From Wolbachia endosymbiont (group A) of Longitarsus flavicornis (GTDB lineage Bacteria; Pseudomonadota; Alphaproteobacteria; Rickettsiales; Anaplasmataceae): 64,000 bases of DNA. The DNA lies in assembly GCF_963931955.1 (NCBI RefSeq), contig NZ_OZ008337.1, positions 186,001-250,000 on the forward strand, read 5' to 3'. The stretch's first letter is position 1; every line of letters starts with the position of its first letter. A program made the position numbers and the translations under genes. The notes under the pieces were generated by a model that did no database searches, had not been told where the DNA came from, and was given only the letters and a program-made list of their open reading frames with translations. Below, in pieces: positions 1 to 9,681 of the stretch.

Positions 1-22
1 AGCACTTTCATCACCATATTGG

Positions 23-550
23 GTGTCTTCAACTTCCATGCTAGCTCCACTTGCAGCTTTTGCAGCTACACCACTTGGAATCGGTATATTAGCAATTGTT
101 GCTATTGCACTAACTAGTCTAGCAATATACGCTATCAGCAAAAATAACAAAACATCTGAGTTAAACGCTCCGAAGATTGTTGATAATGATAAACAAGCAG
201 CATTGCTAGTAACAAAAGACACATTTACGGAAATGGCAAGTAATAACCAAGTTAAAGATGAAAAAGGTAAAGTGGAAGAGGGTAAATGTTATATAGACTT
301 CAGCTTAGAAGGCAAGAACTACCGTATTATTGTTAATAATTTGCCTGATAAGGGCAATACGGTAGGCAATACTTTATTATTAAGTATAAATTCACTAGAA
401 GAGAAAAACGATGAAGGTAAGTTCGAGGCAGTAAATAAAACAGAGTGGAATAAAACATTAGGTTTAGACAAAGAGGGTGCTAAAGAGGTTAACACTTATT
501 TAGGCTCACTTATTGTTGAACAAGTTGCTTCTCAACAACAGACAGTATAG
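23..550 (+). CDS. Small membrane protein of unknown function, possibly 5'-truncated
   Basis: I do not recognise this protein. The frame is open back to the window edge, so the true start may lie upstream. Within the window the candidates are GTG at 23 or ATG at 38; neither has a convincing ribosome binding site. After a short N-terminus there is one hydrophobic segment (about residues 8-38, rich in Ala, Ile and Leu), then a polar, Lys/Glu-rich domain of about 130 residues with no motif I can name. The topology suggests a single-pass or N-terminally anchored protein with a soluble C-terminal domain. A strong intrinsic terminator follows the stop. Confidence 0.6.
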   Translation: MSSTSMLAPLAAFAATPLGIGILAIVAIALTSLAIYAISKNNKTSELNAPKIVDNDKQAALLVTKDTFTEMASNNQVKDEKGKVEEGKCYIDFSLEGKNYRIIVNNLPDKGNTVGNTLLLSINSLEEKNDEGKFEAVNKTEWNKTLGLDKEGAKEVNTYLGSLIVEQVASQQQTV

Positions 551-562
551 CCAAGTGAAATA

Positions 563-597
563 AAAGAGGTAGATTAAGTCTGCCTCTTTGTTTTTTT
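563..597 (+). terminator. Intrinsic (rho-independent) terminator
   Basis: An 11 bp stem (AAAGAGGTAGA / TCTGCCTCTTT, with one T-G pair) closes a five-base loop and is followed by a run of seven T on the plus strand. It lies just after the stop of the first gene and before the convergent nusB gene, so it fits termination of the plus-strand transcript. Confidence 0.85.
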
Positions 598-668
598 AGT
601 GTCGGTTACTCAAATTCATTATGGGAATTGTCTTGAAAAAGAGACATTCGTACAGTTGTAAGAAGCTG

Positions 669-1151
669 CTAAGAATTTTTATTTAATTTAACTGCATCTT
701 TTGCCTTATCCAATAACCCATTAATAAAACCAATTTCGCTTGATTTATCAAGTAAATCAGATGCAATGTTAGTATACTCATTAATGACAACTGGAACTGG
801 TGTATCGCAATTAATCAACTCACATATTGCAACGCGCAAGATAGATAAGCTTATAAGATTTAACCGTGAGAGGGACCAGCTTGGGTGTAAGTAAGACTCT
901 ATTATTTTATCATATTCTTCACTGCTTTTTATAACCTTATATAACAAGTTTTCTAAGAACTGATGTTCAAATTCTTCACATTCAAATATATCTTTCAACT
1001 TACTTATGTAGTCCTTAAGCTCACAATTTTCCAGTTTAAAAGTGCTTTTGTTGTAACCTACGAAAATATTTGAATAAGCAATTTGTACAGCAAGAAATCT
1101 CGCCGTGCTTCTTTTTATGCGCCACTTTTTATCTACTGGTTTTTCCTCCAT
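669..1151 (-). CDS. nusB: Transcription antitermination protein NusB
   Basis: NusB pairs with S10 (NusE) at boxA RNA and helps RNA polymerase read through rRNA operons. The protein is 160 residues, normal to slightly long for the family. The N-terminal RSTARFLAVQIAYS and the C-terminal PVVINEYTNIASDL stretch are the family's most recognisable segments, on an all-helical fold. The start ATG shares its A with the ribH stop (TAATG), so the two are very likely translationally coupled in a yidC-ribH-nusB transcript. The ribH-nusB pairing is common in bacteria. Confidence 0.93.
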   Translation of the reverse strand: MEEKPVDKKWRIKRSTARFLAVQIAYSNIFVGYNKSTFKLENCELKDYISKLKDIFECEEFEHQFLENLLYKVIKSSEEYDKIIESYLHPSWSLSRLNLISLSILRVAICELINCDTPVPVVINEYTNIASDLLDKSSEIGFINGLLDKAKDAVKLNKNS

Positions 1152-1579
1152 TATTTTAATTTATTGTGTAAATCTATCATATGCAAAACAGTTGAGGCTG
1201 CATGGCCACCAACGTTCTTTTTGTTTTTATCAGCTCTAACTAGTGCTTTATCTTTGCTGTCAGCGGTAATTACGCCCATACCAAGGGGCATTGCATAATG
1301 CATAACAACTGCATTTAAGCCTTCAATTACTCCTTTACAAACATATTGATAATGATCGGTTTCACCGCGAATTACGCACCCAAGAGCTAAATAACCATCA
1401 TAATTAGTATGCCCACTCTTGACTGCAAAAAGAATTGTAGCTGGTATCTCAAATGTACCAGGAACCTCAACTACATCGTAACTGGCATTACTGCCTTTTA
1501 ATTTATCAATTGCACCTTCAAGCAAAAGGTTCGCTATTTCAGTATAATAAATCGAATTAACTATTAGTATTCTCGACAT
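1151..1579 (-). CDS. ribH: 6,7-dimethyl-8-ribityllumazine synthase
   Basis: This enzyme condenses 5-amino-6-ribitylamino-uracil with 3,4-dihydroxy-2-butanone 4-phosphate, the penultimate step of riboflavin synthesis. It is 142 residues, within the family range. Visible motifs are VPGTFEIPATILFA (substrate binding), ALGCVIRGETDHY with the catalytic-region His, and the conserved GVIT. The start overlaps the 3' end of yidC by 23 bp. The enzyme supplying its four-carbon substrate, RibB, is encoded at 14.6-15.3 kb in this window. Confidence 0.95.
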   Translation of the reverse strand: MSRILIVNSIYYTEIANLLLEGAIDKLKGSNASYDVVEVPGTFEIPATILFAVKSGHTNYDGYLALGCVIRGETDHYQYVCKGVIEGLNAVVMHYAMPLGMGVITADSKDKALVRADKNKKNVGGHAASTVLHMIDLHNKLK

Positions 1580-3257
1580 TTACTACCACTTTTTTTGTTA
1601 AAAACAACTTTATTAATGATTGTTGAATTAAAGTTATAATACTACTAAATATCCAATATATTATCAGGCCAGCAGGAAAAGAAGAAAAAATAAAGACAGA
1701 AATGTAAGGTAAAAACTTCATAACATTTACTTGAATATCGTCTTTGCTTTTCTCACTTAGCTTCTGCTGAATTATCATAGTAATACCAAAAATTATAGGC
1801 AAAATTCCTATAGAAATAGGGAAATTGTAATTAAACAACCCAAATAATGTAAAGATGTTCGTTGGGTCAGGAGCTGAAAGATCCTTAATCCATAAATAAA
1901 AAGGGGCGTGTCTCATCTCTATAGTAACAAATAATACTTTATATAGAGCAAAAAATACCGGTATTTGTATTAGCATGGGAAAAATGCTCGACATTGGGTT
2001 TACGTTGTTTCTCTTAAACAATGCAATTGTCTCTTTACGCTGCTTTAAGTTGTCATTTTTATACAACTCTTTTACACGAGTTAGCTCAGGCTGCAAGCTT
2101 TTCACCTTGAACATTGAAACATATGATCTATTAGATAAAGGAAGCATCAAAAGTTTGATTACTAAAGTCAGCAATAATATTGCTAAGCCAAAATTCTTTA
2201 AAACGAAGTTAAAGTATTCAAGCAGTAAAAACACTGGTTTAGTTATAAAGTAAAGAACACCAAAATCTACAGCTTTATCAAATAAAGGTATATTGAGAGT
2301 ATCCTTATAAGAATCCAGTAAATTCAACTTTTTTGCTCCAGCAAAAAAATAATTCACATTAGAAACGCTTGCACCAGGAAGTATGCTCTTGTAAGGTTTG
2401 ACAAAATCTACTTGGAATTTATCAGTATTATTAACGTTTGTGTGTTTAATGCTTACATTTATTTTATCGGATTTCTCAGGTATGATGGCTGTAAGCCAGT
2501 ATTTATCAGCAAAACCAAACCAATTTTTTTCACTCGTGCTTGCTTTTACTAAATGTTTTTTGGAAATATCCTTATATGTCCACTCCTCTAGTTTATTATC
2601 AAATGCACCCAGTACTCCCTCATGTGATATCCAATAAGACTCATTAATATTATCACGTTTACGGTTGATTTTACCATAAGGAACCAAAACTACATTATCC
2701 TTTGTATTATTTTCAACAACTTGCTCAACCTTAAACATGTAGTTATCGTCGAGGCTAATTTTCATTTTAAACACAATGCCATTTTCATTATCCCAAAATA
2801 AATTGACCTCTTTTTGATTGAATTTATCTGCTTGCCAGACTGCCTTAGAATCTGGAACTTTAATCTTGTTATTCGGATCGAGCCACCCAAATTCTGCGAA
2901 ATATACATCTTTTGATTCTGCAGGTGACAGTAACACCACTTGTGGAGAAGAAGAATTCGGTTCTAAGTGGTAATTAGTTAAAATTAAGTCATCAAACCTT
3001 GCACCTTTCAGAGAAATTGATCCTTTAATCATGTTATTGGTTAAACTAACCCTCTGTTCTCGAGTAGAATTAATAATTTCAGAACGATTTTGGTATATTA
3101 TAGGAGCAAGGTCGTTAAAAGATTCGATATGTTCAATATTTTCAATCAATGGCTGGTTTTGGTTTGTACTAAAAAAATTATCATAAATAATACGCCAAGA
3201 TACCATGATCAACATGGAAAGGATAGCTGCTAAAATTAAACTTTTTGCTTCTGACAT
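1557..3257 (-). CDS. yidC: Membrane protein insertase YidC
   Basis: YidC inserts and folds inner-membrane proteins, alone or with SecYEG. The 566-residue protein has an N-terminal membrane anchor (about residues 7-27), a large periplasmic domain (to about 335), then the conserved five-helix core. That core carries the basic loop LSNRSYVSMFKVKSLQPEL typical of the family and ends near residue 555. Length matches Gram-negative YidC with the periplasmic domain. It is first in a likely yidC-ribH-nusB unit. The usual rpmH/rnpA neighbours are not here. Confidence 0.95.
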   Translation of the reverse strand: MSEAKSLILAAILSMLIMVSWRIIYDNFFSTNQNQPLIENIEHIESFNDLAPIIYQNRSEIINSTREQRVSLTNNMIKGSISLKGARFDDLILTNYHLEPNSSSPQVVLLSPAESKDVYFAEFGWLDPNNKIKVPDSKAVWQADKFNQKEVNLFWDNENGIVFKMKISLDDNYMFKVEQVVENNTKDNVVLVPYGKINRKRDNINESYWISHEGVLGAFDNKLEEWTYKDISKKHLVKASTSEKNWFGFADKYWLTAIIPEKSDKINVSIKHTNVNNTDKFQVDFVKPYKSILPGASVSNVNYFFAGAKKLNLLDSYKDTLNIPLFDKAVDFGVLYFITKPVFLLLEYFNFVLKNFGLAILLLTLVIKLLMLPLSNRSYVSMFKVKSLQPELTRVKELYKNDNLKQRKETIALFKRNNVNPMSSIFPMLIQIPVFFALYKVLFVTIEMRHAPFYLWIKDLSAPDPTNIFTLFGLFNYNFPISIGILPIIFGITMIIQQKLSEKSKDDIQVNVMKFLPYISVFIFSSFPAGLIIYWIFSSIITLIQQSLIKLFLTKKVVVNVENTNS

Positions 3258-3391
3258 GAAATTAAATCAAACATATCTTCTTAAAGTGTATATTAAATAT
3301 TGTACTAAAACAATGAAATTTACTTATTTTTAATAATAACTTTTAACGCTAATCTTTAAAATTTATTTTAATAGCTTCGAATTTTAATAAT

Positions 3392-3895
3392 ATGAACGCG
3401 GTGAAAAATCTAGTTATTTGGTTACTAATAATAGCCACCACTGCAATGCTTATTGATTCACAAAGGGACAAACTAAGCGACAGATTTCTCAGTACTTTTT
3501 TACCATATAAAGGAAAAATTCAAAATAGTGGAAGTATCGAATTTACGAAATCATATGATGGACACTTTTATATTCAGGCTCAAGTCAATGATAGCAATAT
3601 AACGTTTTTGCTTGATACTGGAGCAACCGATATTGTTCTATCACAAAAAGACGCATTACATGCTGGTATTAACTTACAAAACGTTCAGGATTTTAAAATA
3701 TATGAAACTGCGAAAGGTCAAATAAAAGCTGGAGTGGTCCAAATACCTCAAGTTAAAATAGGAAATTTTTTGATTAATGATGTACAGGCAAGCGTTAACA
3801 CTCATTCTATGTCTCATTCACTACTTGGAATGAGCTTTTTAAGGTATTTTCATTTCACTATAAGAGATAATAAGTTGATATTATACCGCGACTAA
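3392..3895 (+). CDS. Retropepsin-like aspartic protease, clan AA (TIGR02281-type)
   Basis: A 167-residue single-domain aspartic protease of the bacterial retropepsin-like group. The catalytic motif FLLDTGATDIVLS is at about residues 71-83, and the second hallmark, the SHSLLGMSFLRYF hydrophobic-Gly segment, is near residue 145. One hydrophobic N-terminal segment (about 5-22) implies membrane anchoring with the protease domain outside the cytoplasm. Such enzymes act as dimers. The substrate is unknown; the related Rickettsia protein APRc is described as a surface protease. It is convergent with secF, with only six bases between the stops. Confidence 0.85.
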   Translation: MNAVKNLVIWLLIIATTAMLIDSQRDKLSDRFLSTFLPYKGKIQNSGSIEFTKSYDGHFYIQAQVNDSNITFLLDTGATDIVLSQKDALHAGINLQNVQDFKIYETAKGQIKAGVVQIPQVKIGNFLINDVQASVNTHSMSHSLLGMSFLRYFHFTIRDNKLILYRD

Positions 3896-3901
3896 ACACT
3901 T

Positions 3902-4777
3902 CTACAATCTGCTTATCAAAGCTCTGTAGGTTAATATAGGAGCAGAAATAAATATTGCAGAACAAGTGCCAATCAAAATACCAAAAAAAATGATCAAGCT
4001 GAAGTCTCTCACTGCATCTGTGCAGATTAATGCCAAAGGAAGAGCAGCAAGAAGGGTTGTACCCGAGGTTAATATAGTGCGAAATAATGTAGCGTTGATA
4101 CTTGCATCTACTATTTCACTCATCCGCCCACTTTTACCACTCTTGCAATACTCTCGAATCCGATCGTATATAATTACTGAGTTATTGATTGAATAACCAA
4201 TGACAGTGAGAAGAGCTGCAACTGATGAAATATTAAACTCAATGCCAGTTAGGCTAATAAAACCAACAGTTAAAATCACGTCATGAATCAGTGCTGTTAT
4301 TCCACTGAATCCACATTGCCAATTAAATCTAAACCAAACGTAAAAAAATATTCCAACAATCGCGATCAACATGGATAACATTCCTTCAAATATTTGTGTT
4401 GAGCTTATTTGTGGGCCAACATAATCTATTTTACGATAGCTTATTGAGCTCCCCAGCTTTTCTTCTAGTATGCTTTTTATCTTTTTGATTTTATTTTCAC
4501 CTCCTTCATCTTTAAAACGCATGACTAAATTATCACCCGCTTTTGAACTCTGCACTGTAAAACCATTTTCTTTTAATGCATCGAGAATAGAGTGATTCTC
4601 ATCTGAAGATTTTATCTCTATCAAAATTCCGCCTGCAAAGTCTATGCCTAAGTTCACTCCACGCAGTACAACAATGAGCATTGAAAAGATGATAAGAATA
4701 ATGCTAACGAGTGCAGTCAAATCCCTATATTTACTAAACTTGATATTGAGGTTATCTGGAATGAGTCTAAGTGCCAT
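3902..4777 (-). CDS. secF: Protein translocase subunit SecF
   Basis: SecF works with SecD to drive late steps of Sec export using the proton-motive force. The 291-residue protein has the expected layout: first membrane helix (about 20-40), the GVNLGIDFAGG motif at its outer face, a periplasmic domain, then five helices including GYSINNSVIIYDRIRE and the C-terminal RND-type pair. Length is normal. SecD is not adjacent in this window, so the pair is split as in many Rickettsiales. Confidence 0.94.
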   Translation of the reverse strand: MALRLIPDNLNIKFSKYRDLTALVSIILIIFSMLIVVLRGVNLGIDFAGGILIEIKSSDENHSILDALKENGFTVQSSKAGDNLVMRFKDEGGENKIKKIKSILEEKLGSSISYRKIDYVGPQISSTQIFEGMLSMLIAIVGIFFYVWFRFNWQCGFSGITALIHDVILTVGFISLTGIEFNISSVAALLTVIGYSINNSVIIYDRIREYCKSGKSGRMSEIVDASINATLFRTILTSGTTLLAALPLALICTDAVRDFSLIIFFGILIGTCSAIFISAPILTYRALISRL

Positions 4778-4827
4778 GCTATTTACTTAAACTTGAATTT
4801 TATATACTTTTCAAAAAATTCGCTAGT

Positions 4828-6795
4828 TTATTCTGTGATTAGTCTTGCTCGTCCACTAGAAGGAAAAGCAGCAAGAAGCGAGCCAAAAGCGATGAGGAAG
4901 GATCCAAGCCAGATTATAGGCATTCCAGGTTTATAGTGCACTTTAGCTGCGATTTTGCTCTTACTCTTATCAATCTCTCCAATTACAACATAAATATCAG
5001 AAAATAAATTGTGGTAGATACTGCTTTCAACATTTTTCTGACCTTCCGCAAGGTAAAATCTATATTCAGGAGTTACTTCACCTAATATCTTATTATTCAG
5101 CAAATTCCTGATATCCATTGTACCCCTCACTGCATGGAAATTTTTTTCTTTTATTAGCTCAATATTTCGTAAAGTAACTTTAAATTTATTGACTGTTATG
5201 CTATCCCCTATTTTTAAGTAATTTTCTTTTTTCTCCTGCCAACCAACCGAATAAGCTATACCAAGCACTAGAATTGCCACTCCAGCATGAGCAAGCATCA
5301 TTGCATAGTAGGATTTAGAAACTCTTCTTGCTAATAAAATTGATTCACCAAATGCTACCTTAAATAAACGAATTCTTTTACTGTATGCTTCTAAAACAAA
5401 GATTAATAATGCTATGGAGATGGTAATTGATAGCACAATCATTAGCTCCATGTGAAAGATAAACGGCAAAATAGCTGCAGCACTGCAGAATGAGAATCTG
5501 TATTCACGGAATATTGGCAATAGACTATTTCCCTGCCAACTGCAGTATTGCCCGATCATGGTGAGCACTAGAATAGCTAGTGCAATAGAGTTAAATAAAG
5601 AATTGTAATATGGTGCTCCAACTGAAATTAATTCACCGGTTAAATATTCGAGCACTGTAGGATATAAAGTGCCAACGAACACAATGAAAAAGGCAGTGAT
5701 GAATAATAAATTGTTCATCAGCATCATCGTAAGGCTTGAAAAGAATCTTCTACCCTCTGTCACTTGAGTAGCAAGTTTCTTTCTGGATTCCAGTGTCACG
5801 CACTGGAATGACATTGCAGATGTGTGATTTTTTCTCGTAAACACTACAAATATTACTAAGCTACTGACTGTAATTACACCAAGTAGAGTTAATATATACA
5901 GTCCATACCTTGGATCATCTGCAAACGTGTGCACTGAAGTAAGTATTCCTGAGCGGACTAGAAATGTTCCAGTCACACTCAATATAAAAGTTGTAAGCGT
6001 AAGTAAAATAGCAAAGTTTCTTAAAACATTGAAATTTCGTACCACAAGCAACAAATGTGTCAGCGCTACTGCAATTAGCCACGGCATCAAAGAAACGTTT
6101 TCCACTGGATCCCAAAACCAAAATCCACCCCACCCAAGTTCGCGATATGCCCACCAGCTACCCAAGCTGATGCCCAAAGTGAGCAGCGACCAAGAAATAA
6201 GTATCCAAGACCTGACAATTTTAGCCCAAACATTTCCTTCAACTTTTGCAATTAATCCAGCTATAGAGAGCGAAAAAGGAACACTAAATCCAAGGTACCC
6301 CAAATATAATATCGGTGGATGAATAGCAAGGCCTATATCTTGCAATATCGGATTAAAACCCAGTCCATCTGTTTCAATGCCTGGCATTTTAGTAAAAGGA
6401 TTCGACTCAAGTAAAGTGAACAGTAAAAAACAAAAGCAAATCAAGCCTTGGGTGATCAAGGATACTTTCTTCAATTTACTGTCGTTATCAATAAAAATAC
6501 CCATCAGAAATAGGTAAAAGGTAAGTACTAATGCCCAAAGCAACATGGACCCTTCTTTGTTTCCCCAAACACCACAAATCTTGTAGATCAAAGGTTTTGT
6601 TGTGTGTGAGTGGTAGTATACGTTTTCAAGTGAAAAATCATTTGTAATGTGGCAGTAGATCAAAATAGCCATTGATGTTGATACACAAAAAAATATGGCA
6701 GTGGTAATAAACCGACAAGAACTAAGCGGTAAAAACAAATATGTCAAAGACAATAAGCAGGCTATGAGTAGCAATATATTCCCAAATTCAGGCAT
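4828..6795 (-). CDS. ccmF: Cytochrome c maturation heme lyase subunit CcmF, with an inserted palindromic element
   Basis: CcmF is the membrane core of system I heme lyase, which attaches heme to apocytochrome c. The 655-residue multi-spanning protein contains the tryptophan-rich heme-handling WWD region (ELGWGGFWFWDPVENVSLMP, near residue 220) with histidines in flanking helices. Length is normal for the family. Oddity: residues about 327-337 (SAMSFQCVTLES) are encoded by a palindromic repeat that lies in a polar loop between helices. Other ccm genes are not in the window. Confidence 0.94.
   Translation of the reverse strand: MPEFGNILLLIACLLSLTYLFLPLSSCRFITTAIFFCVSTSMAILIYCHITNDFSLENVYYHSHTTKPLIYKICGVWGNKEGSMLLWALVLTFYLFLMGIFIDNDSKLKKVSLITQGLICFCFLLFTLLESNPFTKMPGIETDGLGFNPILQDIGLAIHPPILYLGYLGFSVPFSLSIAGLIAKVEGNVWAKIVRSWILISWSLLTLGISLGSWWAYRELGWGGFWFWDPVENVSLMPWLIAVALTHLLLVVRNFNVLRNFAILLTLTTFILSVTGTFLVRSGILTSVHTFADDPRYGLYILTLLGVITVSSLVIFVVFTRKNHTSAMSFQCVTLESRKKLATQVTEGRRFFSSLTMMLMNNLLFITAFFIVFVGTLYPTVLEYLTGELISVGAPYYNSLFNSIALAILVLTMIGQYCSWQGNSLLPIFREYRFSFCSAAAILPFIFHMELMIVLSITISIALLIFVLEAYSKRIRLFKVAFGESILLARRVSKSYYAMMLAHAGVAILVLGIAYSVGWQEKKENYLKIGDSITVNKFKVTLRNIELIKEKNFHAVRGTMDIRNLLNNKILGEVTPEYRFYLAEGQKNVESSIYHNLFSDIYVVIGEIDKSKSKIAAKVHYKPGMPIIWLGSFLIAFGSLLAAFPSSGRARLITE
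5785..5814. repeat. Palindromic element inserted in ccmF
   Basis: A perfect nine-base inverted repeat (ATTCCAGTG / CACTGGAAT) around TCACG, flanked by GG and GACAT. It is the same element as in carA and ppdK but in the opposite orientation relative to the gene, so it encodes a different peptide (MSFQCVTLES). The host frame stays open on both sides. Confidence 0.9.
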
Positions 6796-6963
6796 AAAAA
6801 ATTATAGTTTTTATATAAACAATATTACTGATGACAAGTAAGAAGTTAAAGTGTTAATTGATGCTAGCATAATGCTCCCGTAGTTAGCTGTGCTAGTATT
6901 AATTAAAAATTAAATATTAAATCTTTATACTTTTATAGATAGCGTTAATATTGAGGTAACATT

Positions 6964-8205
6964 GTGGGTACAACTAAGATTAGTAAATTTCCATTTAATA
7001 TAAAAGGTAAAGTGGCAAAACAACATGCCGAACCAATAGTCGCAAAAAATCTCTATACTATTTTGGGATTCAAAGATATAGAAGATTTTGGAAATAAGAC
7101 AAGTAAGCTTGTTAATAAAAAAGTTTGGCAATCATTTGTTGACTGCTTTGCAAAAGAAATAGATTATGCAGCAACCGAAAAAGTTGTAAAAAACATCGTT
7201 TGTAACATTGCAAAAAGTGATCAAGGTAATGCTTTTACCAAAACTGAACATCTGATATTAAATGAAAAGCAAGATAATAAAAAGAGAGAAAAAGCGATTA
7301 GAAAAGCTATTAGTATTTTGAGGAAAATCAATCCAGAAAAAGCCTTTAATGAACTTTCAGTAATAAAAAAACAAGCTGAAGATTTTTTACAAACCGATTT
7401 TTATAAAGCACAGAGTAAACCACTTCAAGGATTTGCTCCCTCCGGTGGACAGCTCTTTGCGGAAACTCTGAAATATATAGAAACACTAGAAAGATTATCC
7501 GAAGTAAAAAAAGAAGGGCTAGTTAAAGATTTCTTGTTAAATCATGTTAGTTCATTGAATAAAAAGTATCCTAAATCACAGAGTAAAAGGGAAGATGCTA
7601 TAACAATACTATCAAGTGATGAGTTGAAGAATTTTTACAATAAAGGTGTAGAAGAAGGAATATTACAACCAATGGCATCTTACAAAGAATGTAGAAACCT
7701 GTATGACAAAATGAACCAGATAAAAAATGAATCCAAAAGTATAATTAAAAGAGAAGAACGGGAAGAAAATTTAAAGAAAATAGATAAGTCGATAATCAGC
7801 GCAATTAATGACATAAAAAAACATAGAGAAGCAATCCTTAACTGTAAAGACTTTCAAAGTTCTTACATAAAAGAGAAAAAAGAACATCCATTTAGAGGCA
7901 ACGCATGTCAAAAAATGATTGATATATATCAAGAGAGAATTGTTGGATATCAGGAGAAAATTCGTCAAAACTTAAACCAAATAAAAGCGATATTAAAAAG
8001 TGCGCCGCAAGAAATGGATGATGTGGAAGAATTAGAGGAAATAATCGATGGTATACATGAAGCAAAACAGTTCGATGAAGATTTTGATTCAGCTTTAATT
8101 TGTTTATCGAACATGCAGAATGAGCTAGATATTCAACTGGAAAATCCTCCAACAGAGCTAAGAGTTTCACACATTAACGTTAAAACTAAGCTAATTAGGT
8201 TATAA
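6964..8205 (+). CDS. Unknown Lys/Glu-rich helical protein
   Basis: I do not recognise this 413-residue protein. The GTG start is supported by a GAGGT ribosome binding site eight bases upstream; no ATG is available nearby. It has no signal peptide or membrane segment and is rich in Lys, Glu, Ile and Asn. Long stretches look helical and coiled-coil forming, notably about residues 245-275 and 300-345 (KNESKSIIKREEREENLKK and repeated Gln/Glu/Lys patterns). It stands alone between divergent ccmF and downstream pyrC. It may be a lineage-specific cytoplasmic or secreted protein; function is unassigned. Confidence 0.8.
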   Translation: MGTTKISKFPFNIKGKVAKQHAEPIVAKNLYTILGFKDIEDFGNKTSKLVNKKVWQSFVDCFAKEIDYAATEKVVKNIVCNIAKSDQGNAFTKTEHLILNEKQDNKKREKAIRKAISILRKINPEKAFNELSVIKKQAEDFLQTDFYKAQSKPLQGFAPSGGQLFAETLKYIETLERLSEVKKEGLVKDFLLNHVSSLNKKYPKSQSKREDAITILSSDELKNFYNKGVEEGILQPMASYKECRNLYDKMNQIKNESKSIIKREEREENLKKIDKSIISAINDIKKHREAILNCKDFQSSYIKEKKEHPFRGNACQKMIDIYQERIVGYQEKIRQNLNQIKAILKSAPQEMDDVEELEEIIDGIHEAKQFDEDFDSALICLSNMQNELDIQLENPPTELRVSHINVKTKLIRL

Positions 8206-8319
8206 GGGCGGGATTTTTGGGATAATTTTAATTCAAGACAGCTCTTAGTCTGTGTTTTAATTTGGTTGTGTTTTATTAAAAAAACTTTAGATTTATTGCA
8301 TAATCGATACTCAAATATA

Positions 8320-9681
8320 ATGACACAGACTTGGAATTTGTTACAAACAGGGCAAAAGGAAGGCTATAAAATTGCGTATACTAATGCTCGTATTATCGAC
8401 CCGGAAACTAAACTTGATATAAAAGGTTCGCTATTGACTGAAGGGGATAAAATTGTTGATTTTGGCGAATCATTATTTTCAACAAGTGGAGTTGACGAAA
8501 CAATAGACTGTAAAGGGCTTGTTCTAATGCCAGGCCTTATTGACATTCACGTACATTTTCGTGAACCAGGGCAGGAACATAAAGAAACTATATATACAGG
8601 TAGCAAATCTGCAGCTGCGGGAGGTGTTACAACTGTAGTTTGTCAGCCGAACACTGCTCCAGCAATTGATAGCGTTGTTTTGGCTAAATATTTGAAATAT
8701 AGAGCATTTGAAACTTCGCATGTGAATGTTGAATTTTACGCTAAAATCACCACTTCGGAAGAACACCTGACTGAAATGGCACTTTTAAAGGAAGCAGGTG
8801 CGGTTGGGTTCACTGATGATGGCATGCCAGTTATGAACCCAATGATTATGAGACAGGCGCTGCTTTATTCAAGCATGCTGGGTGTTCCTATTGCTCAACA
8901 TGCAGAAGATTTAAATTTATCAGCAGGTGGTGCAATCAACGAAGGTAAAATTTCTGAAGAATTGGGAGTAAAGGGAATCTTGAGTGCATCAGAATCGGTT
9001 ATGGTAAGTCGCGATATACTGCTCATGAAAGATATGGAGAATGTGCACTACCATATTTTACATGTCTCTTCAAAAGATTCACTTGATGCTATTAAACGTG
9101 CAAAAGATTTGGGATTAAATGTTACGTGCGAAGTAACCCCTCATCACTTCACTTTGACTGAAGATATAGTAAAACAACATGGGGCAATTGCAAAAATGAA
9201 CCCGCCACTTCGCACTGAAGAAGATCGTTTAGCTATGATTGAAGGTTTAAAGACAGGTGTGATTGACTGCATTGCAACCGATCACGCTCCGCATGATCGT
9301 AGTTCTAAAGATCTGCCACTTGAAAATGCTGCATTTGGTATTGTTGGTCTTGAAACAATGCTGCCCCTTTCACTTGAACTCTATCACAGTGGGCAAATGG
9401 GTCTACTTGATGTGCTCGCAAAATTGACATATAAGCCTGCAGATATAATACACATACCACGTGGTCGTATACAAAAAAACCTTGCTGCAGACTTAATTTT
9501 AGTTGACCTCAATCATGAATGGGAAATTAAAACTGACAACTTTGCTAGTAAATCAAAGAATTCCCCTTTCGATGGTCGCAAAGTAAAAGGACACATAGTA
9601 CGCACTGTTGTGTCCGGCAAAACTGTATACTCACAGAAGCCCCCTCTCATCATTCCAGTACCCCCCATCCAAGTAGCGTGA
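8320..9681 (+). CDS. pyrC: Dihydroorotase
   Basis: Catalyses ring closure of carbamoyl-aspartate to dihydroorotate in pyrimidine synthesis. I take ATG 8320 (453 residues) rather than the TTG at 8266, because the family homology begins around YKIAYTNARIIDPET. Metal-binding HVHFREPGQEHKE is near residue 78 of this form, with further ligands in ILHVS and the catalytic TDHAPHD. It is a class I, PyrC/AllB-like amidohydrolase. The last 15 or so codons (after VVSGKTVYSQK) and the stop lie in degenerate palindromic-repeat sequence, so the C-terminal tail is probably repeat-derived. carA of the same pathway is at 33 kb. Confidence 0.93.
   Translation: MTQTWNLLQTGQKEGYKIAYTNARIIDPETKLDIKGSLLTEGDKIVDFGESLFSTSGVDETIDCKGLVLMPGLIDIHVHFREPGQEHKETIYTGSKSAAAGGVTTVVCQPNTAPAIDSVVLAKYLKYRAFETSHVNVEFYAKITTSEEHLTEMALLKEAGAVGFTDDGMPVMNPMIMRQALLYSSMLGVPIAQHAEDLNLSAGGAINEGKISEELGVKGILSASESVMVSRDILLMKDMENVHYHILHVSSKDSLDAIKRAKDLGLNVTCEVTPHHFTLTEDIVKQHGAIAKMNPPLRTEEDRLAMIEGLKTGVIDCIATDHAPHDRSSKDLPLENAAFGIVGLETMLPLSLELYHSGQMGLLDVLAKLTYKPADIIHIPRGRIQKNLAADLILVDLNHEWEIKTDNFASKSKNSPFDGRKVKGHIVRTVVSGKTVYSQKPPLIIPVPPIQVA

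Noticed and set aside
8266..8319. TTG start extending PyrC by 18 residues
   Set aside because: The extra residues do not match the family, and ATG 8320 fits the expected N-terminus.
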